Positions 58,746 through 64,000 of a stretch of DNA of 64,000 nucleotides are shown here, piece after piece (positions within the stretch are counted from its first letter, which is position 1; every line of letters starts with the position of its first letter). Below the pieces are notes generated by a model that did not search any database, had not been told where the DNA came from, and saw only the letters and a list, made by a program, of their open reading frames with translations. The DNA comes from JAOPZW01 sp034664395 (GTDB taxonomy: Bacteria > Actinomycetota > Thermoleophilia > Solirubrobacterales > Solirubrobacteraceae). The stretch is from NCBI GenBank assembly GCA_034664395.1, contig JAXDHQ010000309.1:1-64000 (forward strand). The letters run 5' to 3'. The position numbers and the translations under genes were made by a program.

Positions 58746-59848
58746 CACACGTTCAGGCGGATGGGCATGATGAGGTAGAGGAACCCGCTGCCGTCGGCGG
58801 ACTCGATCAGGCCCGGGCGCAGCGGGCTGATGAGCTTGAGCTCGACGTCGTCGGCGCCGGCGCTCTCCAGGCCGGCGATCAGGAACTCCGGGTTGAAGCC
58901 GATCTCGAACGGTTCGCCCCCGAACGGCACGGGCAGCGGCTCCGAGGCCTCGCCGACGTCGGGCGTCTGAGCGGAGATCCGCACCTCCCCCTCGGAGAAC
59001 GACAGGCGCAGCGGCGCGTTCTTCTGCGCCATGAGGCTGATGCGGCGCACGACCTCCAGCAGCTCCTCGCGGTTGACGCGCAGGTTGTGGTCGTAGGCCT
59101 CGGGTAGGAGCTGGCGGTAGTTGGGGAACTGCCCGTCGATCAGTCGCGACGACAGCGCCAGGCCCCCGAACTCGAAGACGACCTGGTTGGCGCGCACCCC
59201 GATCCGCAGCTCCTCCACGTCGTCCCGCACCAGGCGACCGAGCTCCTCCAGCGCACGGGCGGGCACGTTGGCCTCGAAGCCCTCGCTCAGCGCCTCCTCC
59301 AGACGGGTCTCCTTCACGCTCAGGCGGTAGGAGTCGGTCGCGACCATGCGCAGCTCCTCGCCGGAGGCCGAGACAAGAATGCCCGTGAGGATCGGGCGCG
59401 TCTCGTCCCGTGAGGCGGAGCGAGCGACGCGGGCGATGGTCTCGGTGAAGGCCGGCGCCGGCATGGAGACGATCTGGTCGCCGCCGGGCTCGGGGAGCGG
59501 CGGGAAGTCCTCGACGCGCAGGGTGCGGATGTGGAAGCGGGCCGGACCGGCGACCACCTCGACGTCCTGCTCGGAGGGCCGGTGCTCGAGGGAGACATCC
59601 CCGGCTGGGAGCTGACGGACGACGTCGACGAGCAGGCGGGCGGGCAGCACGACGACGCCGGGGCGCTCGATGACGGCCTCGAGCGGGACGCGCAGGGCGA
59701 CCTCCATGTCGGTGGCGCGGAGCTCGACCGAGCCCTCCGCGGCGACCTGGACACCGGAGAGGGCCTGAACGGCGCTGCGGGTCGACGCCACGCGCGAGAC
59801 GACCTGAAGCTGTGCGAGGAGCGCCTGCGAGGACGTCGACAACTTCAC
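58745..59848 (-). CDS. dnaN: DNA polymerase III sliding clamp (beta subunit)
   Basis: 367 residues from GTG 59848, chosen because AGAGG lies 8 bases upstream; a GTG at 59857 and an open frame to 59941 are less likely. Three clamp domains; PRDETRPILTGI-like (SRDETRPILTGILV), IDGQFPNYRQLLP and the closing YLIMPIRL are the conserved sites. The ring holds the polymerase on DNA and is the docking platform for many partners. Confidence 0.95.
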   Translation of the reverse strand: MKLSTSSQALLAQLQVVSRVASTRSAVQALSGVQVAAEGSVELRATDMEVALRVPLEAVIERPGVVVLPARLLVDVVRQLPAGDVSLEHRPSEQDVEVVAGPARFHIRTLRVEDFPPLPEPGGDQIVSMPAPAFTETIARVARSASRDETRPILTGILVSASGEELRMVATDSYRLSVKETRLEEALSEGFEANVPARALEELGRLVRDDVEELRIGVRANQVVFEFGGLALSSRLIDGQFPNYRQLLPEAYDHNLRVNREELLEVVRRISLMAQKNAPLRLSFSEGEVRISAQTPDVGEASEPLPVPFGGEPFEIGFNPEFLIAGLESAGADDVELKLISPLRPGLIESADGSGFLYLIMPIRLNV

Positions 59849-59971
59849 GATGGCCACCTCTGGGAGAAGATCATGGTCATAGGGGGTGTGCAGATGTGTG
59901 TAGAGCTGGAAACGCCCGGAAGGTGCGGGACAGCAGCGCACATCGGCTGGTGGGAAACCCTCCGGAGTCTG

Positions 59972-61345
59972 TCAGTCATGCCGGAGAGAACCGGCGTCAC
60001 GGGCGGGCGCCTGTGCACCGGGGGCGAGACGCTCGGTCAAGCGCCGAACGATGTCGAAGGCGTCGGGGTCGGAGGCGAGGCGCTCGGCGGTGCGCCGGCA
60101 CGCGTGCATGACGGTCGTGTGGTTGCGCCCGCCGAAGCGCCGGCCGATGGCCGGCAGGGACTCGTCGGTGTGCTCGCGCGAGAGATACATGGCGACCTGG
60201 CGGGGCCACGCGAGTCGGGCCTCGCGGCTGGCCGAGAGGAGCTCGTCGCAGGTGAGGCCGAAGGCGGCCGCCGTGAGCTCCTGGATGCCCTCGACGGTCG
60301 GGCGGGTGGAGGTCCCGGCGGCGACCCCGGCGGTGGGGTAGAGGTCGTCGAGGACCTCGGCGGCGAGATCCGCCGCCAGGGCGCGTCCGGTGAGCGAGGC
60401 GAACGCGACGACGCGGATGAGCGCGCCCTCGAGCGCGCGGATGTTGTGCGGGACGCGCTCGGCGAGGAGGAGCAGGACGTCGTCGTCCGGGAGGTGGACG
60501 CGGTCGTGCTGGATGCGCTTGCGCAGGACGGTCAGGCGGGTGGCGAGGTCGGGGGGCGCGATGGCCGTCACGAGCCCGGCCTCGAAGCGCTCGCGCAGCC
60601 GGTCCGAGGTGAGGACGAGCTGGCTGCCCATGTCGTGAAGCGCGTTGAACGTGTGGAAGAACTCCTCCTCGGTCTTGACCTTGGAGGCGAGGAACTGGAC
60701 GTCGTCGATGAGGAGGACGTCGGTGCGGCGGTAGCGTCCCTTGAAGCGGTCCATGTGGCCGCGCTGCAGCGCGGCGAGGAACTCGTTGGTGAAGGTCTCG
60801 ACCGTCGTGTAGCGGACGGTGAGGCCGCCGCCCGAGGTCAGGACGTAGTTGCCGATGGAGTGCAGCAGGTGGGTCTTGCCGACACCGGGTGGCCCGTAGA
60901 CGAACAGGGGGTTGTAGGCGTGGCCCGGAAGCTCGGACACCGCGAGGGCGGCGGCGTGGGCGAAGCGGTTGGCGTCGCCGATCACGAAGTGCTCGAACGT
61001 GAACTTCGGGTTCAGGCCGCCGGGCGGCTCCGCATCCGCGACGTCGGCGCCGCCGGGTGGTGGGGCGGCCGCGGACGCACGGGGACGACGGCCGGTCGGT
61101 GCGCCCGAGCGGACGTCGACGGTGGCGTGCGGGCCGAGGACCGCCGCGGCGCTCGCTTGGAGGACGCGCGCGAAGCGCTCGGCCACCCAGTCGCGCAGCT
61201 CGCGGGGGGCCTCCAACAGGACCGCGCCACCGTCGACCTCGACCGCGCGCAAGGGCGCGAGCCAGATGTCGTACATGTCGGCCGGAACCGCCTGGCGCAA
61301 CTCGTCCTGGATGGCTTTCCAGATGTGCTCGGCGTCCGGGGTCAC
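59972..61345 (-). CDS. dnaA: chromosomal replication initiator DnaA
   Basis: 457 residues from GTG 61345; the open frame extends to 61537 without a better start. Domain I (IWKAIQDELRQAVPADMYDIWL), a short linker, the AAA+ domain (GPPGVGKTHLLHSIG Walker A; DVLLIDDVQFL Walker B) and the DNA-binding domain with GGRNHTTVMHACRR, which reads DnaA boxes. It opens the origin. Separated from dnaN by about 120 bases. An extended -10 box and leader hairpin precede it. Confidence 0.96.
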   Translation of the reverse strand: MTPDAEHIWKAIQDELRQAVPADMYDIWLAPLRAVEVDGGAVLLEAPRELRDWVAERFARVLQASAAAVLGPHATVDVRSGAPTGRRPRASAAAPPPGGADVADAEPPGGLNPKFTFEHFVIGDANRFAHAAALAVSELPGHAYNPLFVYGPPGVGKTHLLHSIGNYVLTSGGGLTVRYTTVETFTNEFLAALQRGHMDRFKGRYRRTDVLLIDDVQFLASKVKTEEEFFHTFNALHDMGSQLVLTSDRLRERFEAGLVTAIAPPDLATRLTVLRKRIQHDRVHLPDDDVLLLLAERVPHNIRALEGALIRVVAFASLTGRALAADLAAEVLDDLYPTAGVAAGTSTRPTVEGIQELTAAAFGLTCDELLSASREARLAWPRQVAMYLSREHTDESLPAIGRRFGGRNHTTVMHACRRTAERLASDPDAFDIVRRLTERLAPGAQAPARDAGSLRHD

Positions 61346-61400
61346 GGCAGGGGCGGTCGGCTCCTCTGTGGGTAGCAGTCGGTCGGTCTGAAACGAGGAA

Positions 61401-61419
61401 GCGGCCCGGGATGGGCCGC
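61401..61419 (-). other. hairpin in the dnaA leader
   Basis: GCGGCCC and GGGCCGC form a perfect 7-bp stem around a 5-base loop, between the proposed dnaA promoter and the dnaA start. It may affect transcription or translation of dnaA. Confidence 0.5.
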
Positions 61420-61429
61420 CGGCGCGGCG

Positions 61430-61438
61430 ACTATAGCA
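61430..61438 (-). promoter_or_regulatory. extended -10 promoter of dnaA
   Basis: On the minus strand TGCTATAGT (61438-61430), five of six matches to TATAAT with a TGn extension, about 85 bases before the dnaA start. No clear -35 box. It closely resembles the gyrB box. Confidence 0.5.
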
Positions 61439-61530
61439 ACGGCCTCGCCGCCCGAGCGGGGGGCCAAACGGGTGCGCCACGGGCACGCCGCAAATCGCGA
61501 ACAAAACCGCCGCGGGCCCCTGCACCTGCC

Positions 61531-61562
61531 TGTGCACAGGCGGTGGACAGGGCTGTGGACGG
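61531..61562. other. candidate DnaA-box cluster (origin region)
   Basis: Three sites similar to the actinobacterial DnaA box TGTGGACAA: TGTGCACAG (61531), GGTGGACAG (61542) and TGTGGACGG (61554), spaced 11-12 bases, one helical turn. They lie in the dnaA-rpmH gap, a standard origin position. All are degenerate, so they may be part of a larger origin. Confidence 0.45.
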
Positions 61563-61573
61563 CGGTGGCGCGC

Positions 61574-61579
61574 TAGACT
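61574..61579 (+). promoter_or_regulatory. possible -10 box of rpmH
   Basis: TAGACT, 32 bases before the rpmH ATG. No convincing -35 box; the DnaA-box-like cluster overlaps where it would be. Confidence 0.3.
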
Positions 61580-61611
61580 GGCCCGCCGGTTCTCCGACCC
61601 GATCGCGATCG

Positions 61612-61746
61612 ATGAAGCGCACCTACCAGCCCAAGAAGCGCAAGCGCGCCCGCACGCACGGGTTCCGCACCCGCATGCGCACCCGCGCCGGCCGCCTGAC
61701 GCTCAAGCGCCGCCGCGACAAGGGTCGCAAGCGCCTGACCGTCTGA
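61612..61746 (+). CDS. rpmH: 50S ribosomal protein L34
   Basis: 44 residues, MKRTYQPKKRKRARTHGF, the invariant L34 start, with the basic RTRAGRLTLKRRRDKGRKRLTV end. Part of the large ribosomal subunit. First gene of the rpmH-rnpA-yidD-yidC-jag operon; only 5 bases separate it from rnpA. Confidence 0.98.
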   Translation: MKRTYQPKKRKRARTHGFRTRMRTRAGRLTLKRRRDKGRKRLTV

Positions 61747-61751
61747 CCGCG

Positions 61752-62159
61752 GTGGAGCGGCTACCGCGCCCCGCCGTCCGGCGTCCGAAGCGCGGGCGCC
61801 TGTCGCGCAGCGCGGAGTTCGAGCGCGTCTACCGCCAGGGGCGATCGGTCGGCAACCGCTACCTGGTTCTGCACAGCTTCCCGCGCTCGTCCGCGGGCGA
61901 GCCCGCCGACGGAGCGCGGCTGGGTGTGTCGGTCTCGCGGAAGGTGGGCGGCGCGGTCGACCGCAACCGCGTGAAGCGCCTGCTGCGAGAGGCGTTCACC
62001 GCGGTCGCCGACCGGCTGCCGGCCGATCACGACGTCGTCGTGGTCGCCCGTCCCGAGGTGCGCGAGCTCGCCGAGCGCGAAGGCCTCGACGGGGTCCGCA
62101 CGGCGCTCGAGGAGCTCATCGACAAGGCGAGCGCCGGGTCGGAGGGCGCGGCCCCGTGA
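61752..62159 (+). CDS. rnpA: ribonuclease P protein component
   Basis: 135 residues, GTG start. RLSRSAEFERVYRQGRS and GVSVSRKVGGAVDRNRVKRLLREAF (the RNR motif) are diagnostic. It helps the RNase P RNA bind and cleave pre-tRNA 5' leaders. The stop overlaps the yidD start. Confidence 0.96.
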   Translation: MERLPRPAVRRPKRGRLSRSAEFERVYRQGRSVGNRYLVLHSFPRSSAGEPADGARLGVSVSRKVGGAVDRNRVKRLLREAFTAVADRLPADHDVVVVARPEVRELAEREGLDGVRTALEELIDKASAGSEGAAP

Positions 62160-62404
62160 TGCGGCGGATCCTCGTGGCCCCGATCATCGTGTACCAGCGG
62201 GTGCTCTCGCCGGCGCTGCCACGGCGCTGCAAGTACGAGCCGACCTGCTCGGCATACGCGGTCCAGGCCATTCGCGAGTTCGGCATACTGCGGGGCTTGG
62301 TGCTGGCGGCGTGGCGACTTCTACGCTGCAACCCGCTGAGCCATGGCGGCTTCGACCCCGTGGAGGCCCAGCGCCTGTTCCGCCGCCACGACCCCACTCG
62401 ATGA
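62156..62404 (+). CDS. yidD: membrane protein insertion efficiency factor YidD
   Basis: 82 residues. CKYEPTCSAYAVQAIREFG and RCNPLSHGGFDPV carry the conserved Cys residues and the NP-x-x-x-GG-x-D-P motif. Small membrane-associated protein that assists YidC-dependent insertion. GTG 62156 or ATG 62159 both overlap the rnpA stop. Confidence 0.96.
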   Translation: MMRRILVAPIIVYQRVLSPALPRRCKYEPTCSAYAVQAIREFGILRGLVLAAWRLLRCNPLSHGGFDPVEAQRLFRRHDPTR

Positions 62405-63330
62405 CCTCTCTCCCGATCGCAAACGTCTTCCAGCCGCTGATCGACCTGTTCGACGGCGTCCTGGTGTTCTTCCACGACAGCGTGGGCCTCTCCTGGGGCT
62501 TCTCGATCATCGCCCTGACGCTCGTCGTGCGCGCGGTGCTCGTGCCGCTGACGCTGAAGCAGTTCAAGTCGATGCAGGCGATGCAGAGGCTGGCGCCCGA
62601 GATCAAGGAGCTGCAGGCGCGCTACAAGAACGATCGTCAGCGCCTGAACCAGGAGATGATGAAGTTCTACCAGGAGAACAAGGTCAACCCGTTCGGGTCG
62701 TGCCTGCCCCTGGTGATGCAGCTTCCGGTGTTCTTCTCGCTGTTCTACATGCTGCGCAGTGACCTGAAGATCGACATCTGCGGGCCCCGCGAGCACATCA
62801 TCCAGGTCGCCCACCAGGCTGGTCAGTCGCTCACCACCATCGGGTGCAACCAGGTGAGGCCGGGCAGCGCCGGCTTCCTCTTCATCAGCGACCTGACCTT
62901 CAAGGCGACGGGCGCGGTGCTCGTCGTGCTGCTCGTCCTCTACGTCGGCTCGCAGCTCCTGTCGAGCGTCCTGATGTCCACGACGGTGGACCGCAACCAG
63001 CGCATGATCATGATGGCGCTGCCGTTCGTCTTCGTGCCGTTCATCCAGAGCTTCCCGGCCGGGCTGATCGTCTACTGGATCACGACGAACCTGTGGACGG
63101 TGGCACAGCAGTACTTGATCCGCCGAACGGCCGGGCCGCCGGTAACCGCGATACCGGTGCCTGCTGGCGCCGGCGGTTCGAGCTCGGGCCCAGTGGTTCC
63201 GTCGCCACGGCCGAAGCCCAAGGCGAGCGAGAACGGCCACGACGGCGACGCCCCGGAGGAGTCGCGCGCCGCCGCGCCGCCACCACCGCCGCGCCAGCGG
63301 CGCAAGAAGAAGACGGGACGGAGACGCTGA
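62401..63330 (+). CDS. yidC: membrane protein insertase YidC/Oxa1
   Basis: 309 residues from ATG 62401, overlapping the yidD stop. Five-helix Oxa1-type core: GFSIIALTLVVRAVLVPLTLKQ with the conserved Arg in the groove, then QARYKNDRQRLNQEMMKFYQENKVNPFGSCLPLVMQLPVFFSLF, and FPAGLIVYWITTNLWTVAQQ. A basic tail (KPKASENG ... RQRRKKKTGRRR) can bind ribosomes. Inserts small membrane proteins with or without Sec. Confidence 0.96.
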   Translation: MTSLPIANVFQPLIDLFDGVLVFFHDSVGLSWGFSIIALTLVVRAVLVPLTLKQFKSMQAMQRLAPEIKELQARYKNDRQRLNQEMMKFYQENKVNPFGSCLPLVMQLPVFFSLFYMLRSDLKIDICGPREHIIQVAHQAGQSLTTIGCNQVRPGSAGFLFISDLTFKATGAVLVVLLVLYVGSQLLSSVLMSTTVDRNQRMIMMALPFVFVPFIQSFPAGLIVYWITTNLWTVAQQYLIRRTAGPPVTAIPVPAGAGGSSSGPVVPSPRPKPKASENGHDGDAPEESRAAAPPPPPRQRRKKKTGRRR

Positions 63331-63800
63331 TGGACGACGGCCTGGCGGAGCGCACGGTGCTCGAGGTGCTCGAGCAGGTCGTCGGAGCGCTGGGACTGCA
63401 GGGCTCCGTCGAGATCGAGCGCGACGGCGAGGTCGTCACGGGCACGGTGCACGGGCACGACCTCGGCCTGTTCATCGGCCGTCATGGCCAGACGATCGAC
63501 GCCGTCCAGCACCTGGCCTTCCGCATCGCGCTGGCGCGCGGCGCTGGGGCCGACGCGGACTTGCGGGTCGTCGTCGACGCGGAGGGCTACCGCGCGCGGC
63601 GCGCCGAGATCCTCGAGCGTCAGGCGGACCGCGCCGCGGACGACGCGCTGCGCTACGGCCGCCCCGTGAGCCTCGACGCGATGACCGCGAGCGAGCGCAA
63701 GATCGTCCACGAATACCTGCGCGACCGGGGTGACGTGGAGACGTACAGCGAGGGCGAGGAGCCGGACCGGCACCTCGTCGTCGCGCCCCTCGCCGACTGA
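63330..63800 (+). CDS. jag: KH-R3H RNA-binding protein Jag (KhpB)
   Basis: 156 residues from ATG 63330, overlapping the yidC stop by one base. A KH-like domain (HDLGLFIGRHGQTIDAVQHLAFRIA, GxxG loop as GRHG) and an R3H domain (MTASERKIVHEYLRDRGDVETYSEG) with RxxxH. KhpB/Jag binds RNA and influences cell division and elongation. No separate Jag_N domain. Confidence 0.93.
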   Translation: MDDGLAERTVLEVLEQVVGALGLQGSVEIERDGEVVTGTVHGHDLGLFIGRHGQTIDAVQHLAFRIALARGAGADADLRVVVDAEGYRARRAEILERQADRAADDALRYGRPVSLDAMTASERKIVHEYLRDRGDVETYSEGEEPDRHLVVAPLAD

Positions 63801-63830
63801 GCGCGCGGTCCATGGCGCGCCTCGTGGGCC

Positions 63831-63846
63831 GAGGTTTCACGTTTTA
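63831..63846 (+). promoter_or_regulatory. degenerate parS-like half site
   Basis: GGTTTCACGTTTTACG matches 11 of 16 bases of the ParB site TGTTTCACGTGAAACA; the left half (GTTTCACGT) is exact while the right half is poor. It lies near the origin, where parS sites cluster. Confidence 0.25.
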
Positions 63847-63952
63847 CGGTCATGCGCAGAACTCCCGCGGGACCGCGCGGAAGACGCCCGAGATCGTGAC
63901 GATTCACCCCCGAGGACCCGTCATCGGGCTAGGGGGTGCTTGCATCGGGGTC

Positions 63953-64000
63953 GTGGACGACCTGAACGATGTCGAGCGCGGCCCTGTCACCGGGACTCTT
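63953..64000 (+). CDS. possible start of the next gene (cut by window end)
   Basis: GTG 63953 opens a frame VDDLNDVERGPVTGTL to the window edge. In this conserved region the next gene is usually rsmG or parA, but 16 residues are too few to identify, and no clear ribosome-binding site precedes it. Confidence 0.2.
   Translation, partial: MDDLNDVERGPVTGTL

Noticed and set aside
59857..59941. Longer dnaN starting upstream
   Set aside because: The extra residues do not resemble clamp proteins, and GTG 59848 has a ribosome-binding site at the right distance.
59849..59971. Origin in the dnaA-dnaN gap
   Set aside because: It is only about 120 bases long with at most one poor DnaA-box-like match (TGTGTAGAG); the dnaA-rpmH gap is the better candidate.

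Overview
The window is a high-GC, gene-dense bacterial chromosome segment. Several features point to an actinobacterium of the Thermoleophilia (Solirubrobacterales-like), although this is inferred from gene content and not from a 16S gene: the fhaA-fhaB-pstP-rodA-pbpA-pknB cell-division/kinase cluster typical of actinobacteria, an Eis-type acetyltransferase, a DUF3105 protein, and a fliA-csrA motility pair. The right end is the replication-origin region: dnaA-dnaN-recF-DUF721-gyrB-gyrA lie on the minus strand and rpmH-rnpA-yidD-yidC-jag on the plus strand, with candidate DnaA boxes between them.

Layout. 0-11 kb is metabolic and envelope housekeeping: a gamma-glutamyltransferase cut by the window edge, a large exported protein, a VOC protein, a solitary DNA methyltransferase, a lytic transglycosylase, transketolase, pyrophosphatase and an SDR. 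At 10.96-11.84 kb is an 879-bp gene-free stretch built from duplicated modules and a long hairpin. 12.5-31 kb is a surface-polysaccharide locus: glycosyltransferases, a Wzx-like flippase, a Wzy-like ligase/polymerase, a FlaA1/WbpM-type sugar dehydratase and a LytR_C protein. It is followed by DedA and UppP, which together could handle recycling of the undecaprenyl phosphate carrier, and by purM. 33-35 kb holds a small motility-regulation island (FlaG-like, FliA, CsrA). It carries a good FliA-type promoter in front of fliA and a GGAGG-loop hairpin over the csrA ribosome binding site. 35.9-47.6 kb contains three Ser/Thr kinases and the cell-wall division cluster, whose genes overlap by 1-4 bases down to ddl. 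47.7-51.7 kb runs rightward (membrane protein, DUF4446, prephenate dehydratase, HNH protein, phosphotransferase). 52-61.3 kb is the gyrase/replication-initiation block and 61.6-63.8 kb the ribosome/membrane-insertion block.

The most unusual items are in intergenic DNA. (i) Downstream of gyrA is a compact minus-strand element: a strong Shine-Dalgarno sequence inside a hairpin whose pairing works better as minus-strand RNA, then an 18-codon ORF without a normal start at the expected distance, a second hairpin and a terminator-like stem. (ii) The 11.1-11.8 kb repeat mosaic. (iii) The csrA leader hairpin and fliA promoter, which together suggest both motility regulators control themselves. (iv) A perfect 8+8-bp palindrome downstream of ddl. 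No tRNA, rRNA, CRISPR, insertion sequence or prophage was found. Family assignments are from motif recognition only; no searches were run.
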